Assembly (NCBI RefSeq): GCF_031921685.1
Contig: NZ_JAPDHU010000002.1
Location: 186,001 to 250,000, forward strand
Source: Terripilifer sp031921685
Lineage (GTDB): Bacteria; Pseudomonadota; Alphaproteobacteria; Rhizobiales; Beijerinckiaceae
Length of the DNA: 64,000 nt
Direction: 5' to 3'
This document shows positions 26,062 through 35,252 of this stretch, piece by piece. The position numbers were made by a program, and so were the translations under genes. The notes below the pieces were generated by a model. It was not told the origin of the DNA. It made no database searches and was given only the letters and a program-made list of their open reading frames with translations. Position 1 is the stretch's first letter; each line of letters opens with the position of its first letter.

Positions 26062-27027
26062 ATGCCTACGCGCCGTTCCGTCGTCGCGGGTCTTCTCGCG
26101 TCCGCCGCAGGCAGCCAGTCGCTTTTGGCGCAAGACTGGCCGCGCAAGCCGATCGTGCTGGTGCATGGATTTGGCGCCGGTGGCAATGCGGATTCCATCG
26201 CCCGCGTGATGGCGGGCGAGCTGTCTACCGCGCTCGGCCAGCAGGTGGTCGTCGAAGCCAAACCCGGCGCTGGCGGCAATATCGCCTCGGAAAATGTCGC
26301 GCGTTCCGAGCCGGACGGCTATCGCATCATCATGTTGACTGGCGGCCATGCGGTCTCGGCCGCGCTCTATAAAAGCCTGCGTTTCAACCCGGTTGACGAT
26401 TTTGCCTTCGTCTCGCTCGTCGCGACCTTTCCTTTCGTCATCGCCACCCACTTACAGAGCCCGATCAAATCCATCGGCGATCTGATCGCGGCGGCGAAGA
26501 AGGAGCCGGGCAAGTTCACCTTCTCGTCGGTCGGTGTCGGCTCGACGCAGCACCTCACGGGTGAATTGTTCGCCGAATTGGCCGGCATCAAACTCACCCA
26601 TGTGCCGTATCGCGGCGGCATGGAACCGCTATCCGATTTGATGGGTGGGCGCATCGATCTGATGGTGGATAGCATTACGGTCACGGGCGAAGCCATCCGC
26701 TCAGGAACCATCCGTGGATTGGGTGTCACCAGCCGCGAGCCCTGGCCGGGATTGACGCAGGTCACGCCGATCGCCGCGACGCTACCCGGATTTGAAGTGC
26801 GTTCCTGGAACGGTATCGCGGCACCCGCCGGCACGCCGCCCGATGTGATGGCGCGCCTTAATGGCGCGATCGCGAAAGCGCTGCAGGTGCCAAAGGTTCG
26901 TGAGCAATTGGGCTTCCTCGGCGTTCAGCCGGAAGCCACGCCGCCGGAGGCCATGCGCAGCTTCATCGCGTCGGAAATCACGCGCTGGAAGGGCATCGTC
27001 GACAAAGCGGGCATCCAGCGAATCTAA
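26062..27027 (+). CDS. TctC/Bug-type solute receptor
   Basis: 321 residues from the ATG at 26062 (GGAGGGAG upstream). Signal peptide SVVAGLLASAAGSQSLLAQ; receptor landmarks WPRKPIVLVHGFGAGGNADS, VEAKPGAGGN, EPDGYRI, SSVGVGSTQHL and HVPYRGG. It is periplasmic and no TctAB partner is nearby. It pairs with the SDR gene and overlaps the end of the convergent LysR gene by 4 bp. Confidence 0.9.
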   Translation: MPTRRSVVAGLLASAAGSQSLLAQDWPRKPIVLVHGFGAGGNADSIARVMAGELSTALGQQVVVEAKPGAGGNIASENVARSEPDGYRIIMLTGGHAVSAALYKSLRFNPVDDFAFVSLVATFPFVIATHLQSPIKSIGDLIAAAKKEPGKFTFSSVGVGSTQHLTGELFAELAGIKLTHVPYRGGMEPLSDLMGGRIDLMVDSITVTGEAIRSGTIRGLGVTSREPWPGLTQVTPIAATLPGFEVRSWNGIAAPAGTPPDVMARLNGAIAKALQVPKVREQLGFLGVQPEATPPEAMRSFIASEITRWKGIVDKAGIQRI

Positions 27028-27929
27028 CGCTTCTTCTTGCCTCTTGCTTCAACGATCGCGTTGATGAACACGCGCACCAAGGGTTGCAGCGCCGATTTGC
27101 GGCTGATCGCGCCAAGCGGCCGTCGCAGGCGATCCGAATGGATGGGCAAGCGCGCCAATCCGGATATGGCGTTTGAGGAAATCGTCAGAGCGGAGAGGGG
27201 AGTCAGGAAATCGGTCATTCTGGCGATTTCGATGGAGGCTTCCGTCGAAAGCGTTTCCAGCGCGACGCGCACCTGTTCCACGCCCATTTCCTCCAGCGCG
27301 CTGTCGGTCTGAAAGCGGAAGAGATTGCCGCGCGGCGGCATGATCCAGCGCATCTTGTTCAGCTCGGCCGCGCCGATCGTTTTGCGCCGAAGCAGGGGAT
27401 GACCGGCGCGACAGAAGAAGCCGATTTCATCGTCGAACAGCGTTTCGTAAATCAGGTCGTCGCTGCGCTCGAACAGGCCGATCGGGCCGACGATCAGATC
27501 GATGTCGCCTTTGCGTAGCGTATCGTTCAACTCGCCAACGAGACCCATCGACAGTGCGATAGAGACGCTTTCATGGGTTGTCAGAAAGTCGCGGATGATG
27601 GGGGCGAGGAAGACGCCCGCGACGAGGGGTGTCGCGCCGATGCGCAGGCGTCCGGCCTGGCCACGGCTGAAACTTTGCGAAATGTCGCGTGCCCGCAAGG
27701 TGGCGGAGCGGATCGATTGACCGATCGCCGCCAGTTCCAGCCCGACTGTGGTGGGAACGGCCCGGCGGGTCGTGCGGTCGAACAAAGCGCTGCCAACCCG
27801 CTTCTCCAGGATTTGAATCGTGCGCGTCAGCGCCGGCTGCGTGACGCCCAGCGCATCGGCCGCCGCCTGGAACGTGCCCAGTTCCACGATGGTCGCCAAT
27901 TGAACCAGATGGCGCGGATCGAGAATCAT
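27024..27929 (-). CDS. LysR-family transcriptional regulator
   Basis: 301 residues. The helix-turn-helix is near residues 15-55 (TFQAAADALGVTQPALTRTI), then a standard effector domain (GRLRIGATPLVAG, LIVGPIG). The ATG at 27929 is preferred over a GTG at 27932, with AGGA six bases upstream. It is divergent from the TctC receptor at 28029, whose operon with the sulfatase is its probable target; the roughly 100-bp gap is AT-rich. Confidence 0.9.
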   Translation of the reverse strand: MILDPRHLVQLATIVELGTFQAAADALGVTQPALTRTIQILEKRVGSALFDRTTRRAVPTTVGLELAAIGQSIRSATLRARDISQSFSRGQAGRLRIGATPLVAGVFLAPIIRDFLTTHESVSIALSMGLVGELNDTLRKGDIDLIVGPIGLFERSDDLIYETLFDDEIGFFCRAGHPLLRRKTIGAAELNKMRWIMPPRGNLFRFQTDSALEEMGVEQVRVALETLSTEASIEIARMTDFLTPLSALTISSNAISGLARLPIHSDRLRRPLGAISRKSALQPLVRVFINAIVEARGKKKR

Positions 27930-28028
27930 CACTTTTCCTGATGATTGATTCTAATCATCTGATTTTTTCGACCCCCAGTCGGTCTGTAAAGATGCTGTTC
28001 GAAGAGGAACATATTGGCAGGGGGTATT

Positions 28029-29015
28029 ATGCGGCCGTGCTTTCATGCCTTCGTCTTAACCGTCGCTCTGTCCTTGGGAGCCACGGCGTCCGTGTCAGCC
28101 GCACAAGCGCTGGATTATCCCACGCGGCCGATACGATTGATCGTGCCCTATGTCGCCGGCGGCCCCCTCGATGTCCTCGGCCGTCTGCTTGCCAATGGCA
28201 TGAGCGGCGATTTGAACGGAACGGTGGTCGTCGAAAATATCGCGGGCGCGGGCGGGCGCGTCGGCTCGGCGGCGGTCGCTAAGGCTGAGCCTGATGGTTA
28301 CACGATCGGTCTCGGTGTCGTCGCTTCCCTCGCAATCGGGCCGCAGCTCGTCCACACGGCGCCCTACGATCCGATTAAGTCCTTCACCCACATTGGCCTG
28401 GTGACCTCGGGCACGCTGACGGTCACCGTCAATAAATCCGTGCCTGCCCAAACGTTAGGCGAATTCGTCGCGCTGGCGAAAGCGCGGCCGGACGAAATTT
28501 CCTATGGCTCCGTCGGTGTCGGATCGCTGCCGCATATGGCGGCCGAATTGTTTCAACGGGCGACAGGCACCAAGCTGCGCCACGTGCCGTATCGCGGCGG
28601 CGCGGCCTCGATGGTGGACCTGCTTGCGGGCCGCATCGACGCCACCTTTGAAATGCCCAATGTGACGGCGGTCTATCATCGGGAAGGCAGCCTGCGCGTT
28701 CTCGCCACCATGGATAAGGTGCGCAGCCCCGCGCTTCCCGATGTGCCGACGACGGCGGAAGCCGGTTTCAAAGGCCTCGAAATGGACTTCTGGGCCGGCG
28801 TCATCGCGCCCGCGAACATGTCGCCCGAGATCGCGCGCAGGCTCGCGACATCGATCCAGCATGTCATCGATCAGCCGGGCTTCGGCGACAGTCTGACCGC
28901 GCAGGGGCTGCGTGTGCATTTCCTGCCCTCGAGCGAGTTTGTCCAACTGATCCGCGATGAAACAGCGCGCTGGGGCGAGGTGATCGCTGGCGCGGGCATC
29001 AAGCTATCGGAGTAA
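28029..29015 (+). CDS. TctC/Bug-type solute receptor
   Basis: 328 residues from the ATG at 28029 (AGGGGG upstream). Signal peptide AFVLTVALSLGATASVSAAQ; then YPTRPIRLIVPYVAGGPLDV, VENIAGAGGRVG, EPDGYTIG, SYGSVGVGSLPH and HVPYRGG. It starts one base before the sulfatase gene begins on the same strand, so the bound solute is plausibly a sulfate ester or a product of it. Confidence 0.9.
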   Translation: MRPCFHAFVLTVALSLGATASVSAAQALDYPTRPIRLIVPYVAGGPLDVLGRLLANGMSGDLNGTVVVENIAGAGGRVGSAAVAKAEPDGYTIGLGVVASLAIGPQLVHTAPYDPIKSFTHIGLVTSGTLTVTVNKSVPAQTLGEFVALAKARPDEISYGSVGVGSLPHMAAELFQRATGTKLRHVPYRGGAASMVDLLAGRIDATFEMPNVTAVYHREGSLRVLATMDKVRSPALPDVPTTAEAGFKGLEMDFWAGVIAPANMSPEIARRLATSIQHVIDQPGFGDSLTAQGLRVHFLPSSEFVQLIRDETARWGEVIAGAGIKLSE

Positions 29016-29016
29016 A

Positions 29017-30597
29017 ATGATGGGAGCGAAGCGTCGGCCGAATTTCCTGCTGATCATGACCGATCAGCACCGGGCCGATCATCTGGGCTGTTACGGCAAT
29101 CCCATTGTCCGCACGCCGGCCATTGATGGTCTGAGCCAGCAAGGCCTCAGGTTTGACAATTTCTTCGTCGCCAATCCGATCTGCATGCCGAACCGGGCGT
29201 CGATCATGACGGGTCGCATGCCGTCGCTCACCGGCGTGCGCCACAACGGCATCGCTTTATCGCGCAACCATGCCAATTTCGTCGAACTGCTACGCGACAG
29301 CGGCTATGCCACCGCATTGATCGGCAAGTCGCATCTGCAATCGTTCACCGGCGAGCCGGCCGTCAATCGCTTCAAGGCCGAACCCGGTCTGGTAACGCCG
29401 CCGGAGGCGTTGCGGGATGCGCACAAGGATCATCGCACCGGTGCGGCCTATGAATATGAAAACATCATGCATTGGCCGGCCAGCGCGCAATCGCGGCACA
29501 GGGAAGACAGTTTCTACGGCTTCGACCATTTCGAACTCGTCGCCGACCACGGCGACCGCGCCTGCGGCGACTATCGCCTCTGGGCGCTGGCGCGCGAGCC
29601 GAACTTCGACAAATTGGTCGGGCCCGACAACGCTCTGCCGGATCAACGCATCAACGCGCCGCAGGCCTGGCGCACCGCCGTGCCCGAGGACCTTTATTCG
29701 ACCCGCTTCATCGAGGAACGCACAATCGCGGCCTTGGAGCAGTGTGCGCGCGAGCCGTCGAAACCTTTCTTCATCCAGATGTCGTTTCCCGATCCACATC
29801 ACCCGTTCACGCCACCTGGCAAATATTGGGATATGTACGATCCCGCCGACATTCCTGTGCCGGCATCTTTCGACAATGGCGATTTGCCGCCGATCGTGCG
29901 GATGCGCGAAGCTTTGGCGAAAGGCAGCGATCCACGCAACAGGCAAAGCCCATTCGCGGTGACGGCCAGCGAAACCCGCGATATCATCGCCCTGACCTAT
30001 GGTTCGATCTCGATGATCGACGATGCCATCGCCCGGGTGCGCGCCAAGCTCGCCGAGCTGGCCTTGGATCAGGACACGATCGTCATTTTTACGTCCGACC
30101 ACGGCGACTTCATGGGCGACCACGGCATCATGCTGAAACTGCTGCTGCACTATCGTGGCTTGATCCGCGTGCCTTTCATCTGGAACGAACCAGGCTGCAA
30201 GGCCGACGTACGGCCCGATCTGGCCCAGTCGATCGATATCGCGCCGACCATTCTGCGGCGCGCGGGCATCCAACCCTATAACGGCATCCAGGGGCGCAAC
30301 CTCCTTCAGGATGAGGAGCCGAACTCTCTGGTGATCGAAGAGGATAGCCAACGGCCGATGACGGGCTTTGACAAGCCGCAGCGCGTACGCACTCTGGTGA
30401 CGAGAAAATGGCGGATGAGCGTGCGCGATGGCGAGGATTGGGGCGAGCTTTACGATCTTGAGAACGATCCGCAGGAGATCGTCAATCTTTGGAACAGTCC
30501 GACGATTTTGCCGCGCAAGGCCGAACTTTTCGAGGAATTGGCGCGACGCCTGATCCAATTGCAGGACCGTTCGCCATTGCCGGCCTATCTCGCCTGA
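29017..30597 (+). CDS. Type I sulfatase / alkaline-phosphatase superfamily hydrolase
   Basis: 526 residues. The activation motif NPICMPNRASIMTGR carries C56 and R60 (CxPxR), the cysteine converted to formylglycine. Metal ligands are in MTDQHRADHLG and FTSDHGDFMGDHG, and PDPHHPFTPP is the usual middle segment. No signal peptide is seen, so the protein is probably cytoplasmic. Choline-sulfatase-like and phosphonate-monoester-hydrolase-like enzymes share this plan, and the sequence alone does not decide between sulfate and phosphonate esters. It follows the TctC gene by one base. Confidence 0.88.
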   Translation: MMGAKRRPNFLLIMTDQHRADHLGCYGNPIVRTPAIDGLSQQGLRFDNFFVANPICMPNRASIMTGRMPSLTGVRHNGIALSRNHANFVELLRDSGYATALIGKSHLQSFTGEPAVNRFKAEPGLVTPPEALRDAHKDHRTGAAYEYENIMHWPASAQSRHREDSFYGFDHFELVADHGDRACGDYRLWALAREPNFDKLVGPDNALPDQRINAPQAWRTAVPEDLYSTRFIEERTIAALEQCAREPSKPFFIQMSFPDPHHPFTPPGKYWDMYDPADIPVPASFDNGDLPPIVRMREALAKGSDPRNRQSPFAVTASETRDIIALTYGSISMIDDAIARVRAKLAELALDQDTIVIFTSDHGDFMGDHGIMLKLLLHYRGLIRVPFIWNEPGCKADVRPDLAQSIDIAPTILRRAGIQPYNGIQGRNLLQDEEPNSLVIEEDSQRPMTGFDKPQRVRTLVTRKWRMSVRDGEDWGELYDLENDPQEIVNLWNSPTILPRKAELFEELARRLIQLQDRSPLPAYLA

Positions 30598-30609
30598 AAA
30601 TTGGGTTTC

Positions 30610-30633
30610 CGACCATTCATGCGACCATTCATG
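30610..30633. repeat. Tandem 12-bp direct repeat
   Basis: CGACCATTCATG occurs twice head to tail directly after the sulfatase gene. A function is not apparent. Confidence 0.6.
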
Positions 30634-30636
30634 AAT

Positions 30637-30668
30637 GAGGCGCATAAGTGCATGCGGGTTTGCGCCTC
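30637..30668 (+). terminator. Hairpin after the sulfatase gene
   Basis: GAGGCGCA and TGCGCCTC form a perfect 8-bp stem around a 16-nt loop, 40 bp after the sulfatase stop. No U tract follows, so its strength as a terminator is doubtful. Confidence 0.35.
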
Positions 30669-30979
30669 TAATGAAGGGCGCCTCTGCGCATTATTCTCAT
30701 TCTGTTGGCTGCCGGTGATCCCCGACCGCGTACCCCACGGGTCCGTGGATCAGACTTTTTGACCGCACGCCGGCCAATGCGGAGAATTCAACGATGAAAT
30801 TGTTGGCATCGCCTGTTCAGGCGTTGTGACGACGGTTGCCCATTTTAGGGCCGTCGTCGGGTATTCACGAATTCGTGTAGAGCGGCGGAGCGGCAGCTCC
30901 CGCGTCAACGACGTTATCCCAACAACCTTCAAGAAAACTCCCGAAGAAATCTCGAATTAGTCCTGAAACGGAGTTCGAC
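30669..30979. other. Intergenic region before paoA, no gene seen
   Basis: About 310 bp with frequent stops in all frames. It should hold the paoABC promoter. I see no convincing -35/-10 pair, riboswitch or operator. Confidence 0.5.
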
Positions 30980-31645
30980 ATGCATCCTCCTTGCGATTTC
31001 GAGGCAACCCGCCGGCAGCTTTTGCAAGCTGGTGCCGCATCGGTTGTCGCCACGACCGCGCCGGTCGCGGCGAGCGCCCAGATCGGTGGCGCCAGCACCA
31101 GTCGCGTGGCCGCGGCCGCCGTGGCTGGCACCGCGCTGACGAAGGTCTCTTTCACCGTCAACGGCAAGCGCGAAGAGCTGGAGCTCGACACGCGCACGAC
31201 CTTGCTCGATGCGCTGCGCGAGCATCTGCATTTTACCGGCACAAAAAAGGGCTGCGATCATGGTCAGTGCGGCGCTTGCACGGTGCTGGTCGATGGCCGC
31301 CGCATCAATGCCTGCCTGTCGCTGGCGGTCATGCATGAGGCCGATACGATCACGACGATCGAAGGCTTGGGGCAACCTGACAATCTGCATGCCATGCAGG
31401 CGGCGTTCGTCAAGCACGACGGCTATCAATGCGGTTACTGTACCCCCGGTCAGATCTGTTCGGCCATCGGCGTGCTGAACGAGATCGAGGCCGGCGTTCC
31501 CAGCCATGTGACGGCCGATCTGATTGCTGTGCCCCAACTGACGGCGGAAGAGCTGCGCGAGCGCATGAGCGGCAATATCTGCCGTTGCGGCGCCTATCAA
31601 AACATCGTCGACGCCATCACCGAAGTTGCGGGGAGAAAAGCATGA
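30980..31645 (+). CDS. paoA: Aldehyde oxidase [2Fe-2S] subunit, PaoA-like
   Basis: 221 residues. An N-terminal Tat-type leader (ATRRQLLQAGAASVV) suggests export, as for E. coli PaoA. C92, C97, C100 and C112 (GCDHGQCGACTVLVDG...NAC) bind the plant-type cluster; C151 and C154 (CGYCTPGQICS) with the later ICRCGAY bind the second. It is the electron-transfer subunit of a xanthine-oxidase-family enzyme that oxidises aldehydes to acids. Its last bases overlap the FAD-subunit start. Confidence 0.9.
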   Translation: MHPPCDFEATRRQLLQAGAASVVATTAPVAASAQIGGASTSRVAAAAVAGTALTKVSFTVNGKREELELDTRTTLLDALREHLHFTGTKKGCDHGQCGACTVLVDGRRINACLSLAVMHEADTITTIEGLGQPDNLHAMQAAFVKHDGYQCGYCTPGQICSAIGVLNEIEAGVPSHVTADLIAVPQLTAEELRERMSGNICRCGAYQNIVDAITEVAGRKA

Positions 31646-32592
31646 AGTCCTTCACTTATGAGCGCGCGCAATCGCCGCGCGAAGCCGCAGCTGCGGTCGA
31701 GCGGGTTCAGGGTGCGAAATTCATCGCCGGTGGCACCAATCTTCTCGATCTGATGAAGCTTGAGATCGAAACGCCGGTTCATCTCATCGATGTCAACGGT
31801 CTGGCGCTCGACAAGATCGAGCCGACGGCGGAGGGCGGTCTGCGGATTGGCGCCCTGGTGCGCAACACCGATCTCGCCGCCGACGCGCGCGTGCGGCGCG
31901 ACTATGGCGTGCTGTCGCGCGCTTTGCTCGCCGGGGCTTCGGGCCAGTTGCGCAACAAGGCGACGACGGCGGGTAATCTGCTGCAACGGACGCGCTGCCC
32001 GTATTTTTACGACACCAATCAGCCCTGCAATAAACGCCAGCCCGGCAGTGGCTGCGGCGCGCTCGCCGGTTTCAGCCGGCAGCACGCGGTGATCGGCGGC
32101 AGCGAGGCCTGTATCGCCACCCATCCCAGCGACATGGCGGTGGCCATGCGTGCGCTCGACGCGGTGATCGAAACGGTGCGGGCCGACGGCACGGTGCGGC
32201 GCATCCCAATCGCCGATTTCTATCGCACGCCGGGCAATACGCCACATCTCGAAACCGCTTTGATGCCGGGCGAATTGATCACCGCCGTGGTTCTGCCGAA
32301 GCCGGTCGGCGGCGTGCATGTTTATCGCAAGGTGCGCGATCGTGTCTCCTATGCCTTCGCTTTGGTCTCGGTCGGCGCCATCGTCCAGCCCGACGGCAGC
32401 GGTCGGGTGGCGCTGGGCGGTGTCGCGCATAAGCCCTGGCGCATGGAGGTGGCGGAGCGCGCTTTGCCGCGCGGCGCCAAAGCGGTGAGCGAGCAATTGC
32501 TCGCCGGCGCCAAGCCAACCCACGAGAACGAATTCAAACTGCCGCTGGTCGAGCGCACGCTCCAGGCGGTGTTGACTCAAGCGAGGTCGTGA
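31642..32592 (+). CDS. paoB: Aldehyde oxidase FAD subunit, PaoB-like
   Basis: 316 residues from the ATG at 31642, which overlaps the PaoA stop (ATGA). FAD site: KFIAGGTNLLDLMKLE and the TTAGNLLQRTRCPYFYD region. The insertion RCPYFYDTNQPCNKR followed by PGSGCGAL has cysteines placed like those of the extra [4Fe-4S] cluster of E. coli PaoB. This separates it from ordinary xanthine dehydrogenase subunits and supports the PaoABC assignment. Confidence 0.9.
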   Translation: MKSFTYERAQSPREAAAAVERVQGAKFIAGGTNLLDLMKLEIETPVHLIDVNGLALDKIEPTAEGGLRIGALVRNTDLAADARVRRDYGVLSRALLAGASGQLRNKATTAGNLLQRTRCPYFYDTNQPCNKRQPGSGCGALAGFSRQHAVIGGSEACIATHPSDMAVAMRALDAVIETVRADGTVRRIPIADFYRTPGNTPHLETALMPGELITAVVLPKPVGGVHVYRKVRDRVSYAFALVSVGAIVQPDGSGRVALGGVAHKPWRMEVAERALPRGAKAVSEQLLAGAKPTHENEFKLPLVERTLQAVLTQARS

Positions 32593-32593
32593 C

Positions 32594-34786
32594 ATGCGCT
32601 TTGACAGCCCTTCCACCACCAATCCCATCGATCAACTGAAGGTCGTCGGCCACCCGCTCGATCGCATCGACGGGCCGTTCAAGACCACCGGCACGGCGCG
32701 TTATGCTTACGAGCAGCACGATGTCGTGGCCAATCAGGCCTATGGCTATGTCGTCGGTGCGGCGATTGCCAAGGGGCGCATCGTTTCGATGGACCTGGCT
32801 GCCGCTCAAGCAGCGCCAGGTGTCGTGGCGATCGTCACGGCCGAGAATGCCGGCAAGCTCAGCAAGGGCAGTTTGAACACCGCCATGCTGCTGGGTGGCC
32901 CGCAGATCCAGCATTACCATCAGGCGGTCGCTTTGGTGGTTGCTGAGACGTTCGAGCAGGCGCGTGCCGCCGCGAGCCTGGTGCGTGTCACCTATGCGCG
33001 GGAAAACGGTGCCTTCGATCTCGCTGCCGCGCGTGACACGGCACCGCTACGGCAAGGCGAGAGCGGCGGTGCGTCGATTGGCGATTTTCCCGGCGCCTTC
33101 GCGGCCGCGCCTGTGCAGCAGGACGCGACCTATACGACGCCCGATCAGTCCCATGCGATGATGGAGCCGCACGCGTCGATTGCCGCCTGGGACGGAGATA
33201 AGCTGACGGTCTGGACATCGAACCAGATGATCGCCTGGGGCGTGCGCGATCTTGCCATCACTTTGGGTGTTCCGCGCGAAAACGTGCGCCTGGTTTCGCC
33301 CTATATTGGGGGCGGCTTCGGCGGTAAATTGTTCCCGCGCAGCGATTTGCTTCTGGCATCGCTTGGCGCGCGCATCGCCAGGCGCCCGGTGAAAGTGGCG
33401 CTGACGCGGCCGTTGATCGCCAACAACACGACCCATCGTCCGGCCACCATCCAGCGTATCCGTATCGGCGCGACGGCGGACGGCAAGATCACGGCGATCG
33501 GCCATGAGAGCTGGTCCGGCAATCTGCGCGGGGGCTCCCCGGAAAACGCTATCCAGCAGACACGGCTGCTCTATGCCGGCGCCAACAGATTGACGGCGGT
33601 CCGGCTTGCGGTGCTCGATCTGCCGGAAGGCAATGCCATGCGCGCGCCGGGCGAAGCGCCGGGCCTCATGGCGCTGGAGATCGCCATGGATGAGATGGCG
33701 GAAAAACTGAATATCGATCCGGTCGAGTTCCGCATCCTCAACGACACGCAGGTCGATCCGGAACATCCCGAGCGGCGCTTCAGCCAGCGGCAACTGGTCG
33801 AATGTCTGCGCCTCGGCGCCGAGCGTTTCGCCTGGGCCGAGCGCAAGGCGCAACCAGCGCAGGTGCGCGATGGCCGCTGGCTCGTCGGCATGGGCGTCGC
33901 CGCGGGCTTCCGCAATAATCTGGTGACCCCATCAGGCGCGCGCGTGCGCCTTGATGGGCGTGGCGTGGTAACGGTGGAAACCGATATGACCGACATCGGC
34001 ACCGGCAGCTATACGATCATCGCGCAGACGGCCGCCGAGATGATGGGCGTCGACATCGAGAAGGTGGTGGTGCGCCTGGGCGACTCCAGGTTTCCCATCT
34101 CCGCCGGCTCCGGTGGCCAGTGGGGTGCCAATATGGCGACCTCGGGCGTCTATGCTGCCTGCGTCAAGCTGCGCGAAGCGGTGGCGCAGAAGCTGGGCTT
34201 CAATTCCAGCGATGCGGCTTTCCGCGACGGCTATGTGCAGCAGGGCAATCGCCGTGTTTCGTTGGGCGAGGCAGCGGGAGAGGCCGGCCTGTCGGCGGAA
34301 GATACGATCGAGTTCGGCGATCTCAGCCGACGCTATCAGCAATCGACCTTCGCCGCGCATTTCGTCGAAGTGGGCGTCGATGCGGCGACGGCGGAAGTGC
34401 GTATGCGCCGCATGCTGGCGGTCGCCGCCGCCGGCCGCATTCTCAACCCCAAATCGGCACGCAGCCAGATGATCGGCGCGATGACCATGGGCGTGGGCGG
34501 CGCGCTGATGGAGGAACTGGCCGTCGATAAGCGCCAAGGCTTCTTCGTCAATCACGATCTCGCCGGCTATGAAGTGCCAGTGCATGCCGACATCCACAAC
34601 CAGGAGGTGATCTTCCTCGACGAGGTCGACCCCATGTCCTCGCCGATGAAGGCCAAGGGCGTCGGCGAACTGGGCCTGTGCGGCGTCAGCGCGGCGATCG
34701 CCAACGCGGTCTACAATGCCACTGGCGTGCGCGTGCGCGACTATCCGGTGACGCTCGATAAACTGATCACCGGGCTGCCAGCTTAA
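32594..34786 (+). CDS. paoC: Aldehyde oxidase molybdopterin subunit, PaoC-like
   Basis: 730 residues, the length of PaoC/YagR. It begins one base after the PaoB stop. The Moco-binding features are PYIGGGFGGKLFPRS, APGEAPGLMALE and the C-terminal KGVGELGLCGVSAAIANAV, whose Glu is the catalytic base. The substrate is probably a broad set of aldehydes. A paoD/xdhC-type maturation factor is not in the operon and must lie elsewhere. Confidence 0.92.
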   Translation: MRFDSPSTTNPIDQLKVVGHPLDRIDGPFKTTGTARYAYEQHDVVANQAYGYVVGAAIAKGRIVSMDLAAAQAAPGVVAIVTAENAGKLSKGSLNTAMLLGGPQIQHYHQAVALVVAETFEQARAAASLVRVTYARENGAFDLAAARDTAPLRQGESGGASIGDFPGAFAAAPVQQDATYTTPDQSHAMMEPHASIAAWDGDKLTVWTSNQMIAWGVRDLAITLGVPRENVRLVSPYIGGGFGGKLFPRSDLLLASLGARIARRPVKVALTRPLIANNTTHRPATIQRIRIGATADGKITAIGHESWSGNLRGGSPENAIQQTRLLYAGANRLTAVRLAVLDLPEGNAMRAPGEAPGLMALEIAMDEMAEKLNIDPVEFRILNDTQVDPEHPERRFSQRQLVECLRLGAERFAWAERKAQPAQVRDGRWLVGMGVAAGFRNNLVTPSGARVRLDGRGVVTVETDMTDIGTGSYTIIAQTAAEMMGVDIEKVVVRLGDSRFPISAGSGGQWGANMATSGVYAACVKLREAVAQKLGFNSSDAAFRDGYVQQGNRRVSLGEAAGEAGLSAEDTIEFGDLSRRYQQSTFAAHFVEVGVDAATAEVRMRRMLAVAAAGRILNPKSARSQMIGAMTMGVGGALMEELAVDKRQGFFVNHDLAGYEVPVHADIHNQEVIFLDEVDPMSSPMKAKGVGELGLCGVSAAIANAVYNATGVRVRDYPVTLDKLITGLPA

Positions 34787-34843
34787 AATTCTTCTAAAAC
34801 AGGGGTTTGGCGGATGTCCGAGGGGCGAAAATCTTGCGCGAAA

Positions 34844-34963
34844 GTCAGCTTCCTGTCAGCCGGCTTTCCTAGCCTCGTTGCTGGCGATAAGCAGTCCCCA
34901 ATTGTGGTTCGCCGCACACTGCACACGAGCCCCGTTGTCTCCCCAAGACAGCGGGGCTTTTGC
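34844..34963 (+). ncRNA. Structured RNA unit, tandem copy 1, with intrinsic terminator
   Basis: A GTCAG-N6-GTCAG element (34844-34859) is followed, 24 bp from its first base, by CCTAGC and then by a hairpin-like GGCGA...TCGCC segment with loop AAGCAGTCCC. GCAGT at 34891 in the loop can pair with ACTGC at 34918 downstream, an H-type pseudoknot. The unit ends in a 13-bp stem (AGCCCCG...CGGGGCT, 34928-34958) followed by TTTTG. The same order recurs at 34976-35085. Whether this is a free sRNA or a cis element is open. Confidence 0.6.
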
Positions 34964-34975
34964 TTAAGCTTGGCT

Positions 34976-35085
34976 GTCAGTTTCATGTCAGGTCATCAGC
35001 CTAGCTTGAGCAGTGGCGAAAGCAGTCCCTAATGTAATCGCCAACGGACTACGCCCCGTTGCCCCGCAAGGCAGCGGGGTTTTTG
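34976..35085 (+). ncRNA. Structured RNA unit, tandem copy 2, with intrinsic terminator
   Basis: Homologous to copy 1: GTCAG-N6-GTCAG (34976-34991), CCTAGC at exactly the same 24-bp distance, GGCGA-AAGCAGTCCC-N-TCGCC, and a terminator stem CCCCG...CGGGG (35054-35079) with TTTTT. In this copy AGTCC in the loop (35024-35028) can pair with GGACT (35046-35050), so the pseudoknot is kept with a different pairing register. Conserved blocks separated by diverged spacers point to selection on RNA, not coding. Confidence 0.6.
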
Positions 35086-35129
35086 CGTGCGGCCGTCTTT
35101 ACAGGTCCCCGCCGCATTCCTATCTTGAA

Positions 35130-35183
35130 CACCGATGGGGATGGAGTTCCCCGATACCCGCCGCGAAGGCTGATGACTCCTAC
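35130..35183 (+). ncRNA. Fluoride riboswitch (crcB RNA motif)
   Basis: GGGGATGGAGTTCCCC at 35137-35152 is the first stem with its loop; GGAGT of the loop pairs with ACTCC in TGATGACTCCTAC at the 3' side, the known pseudoknot of the aptamer. The second stem (CCGCGAAGG region) lies between. It is 100 bp before crcB, its classic partner, and is followed by a terminator. Confidence 0.9.
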
Positions 35184-35230
35184 TGCGACCTGGGCCGTAA
35201 AGGGCTCTGCCGTGGTGGGACTCGATGAAG

Positions 35231-35252
35231 ACCCGCCGATGGCGGGTTTTTT
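35231..35252 (+). terminator. Terminator in the fluoride riboswitch expression platform
   Basis: CCCGCC, GAT, GGCGGG and TTTTTT form an intrinsic terminator 30 bp before the crcB start. Without fluoride, transcription should stop here; ligand binding is expected to favour readthrough. Confidence 0.85.
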
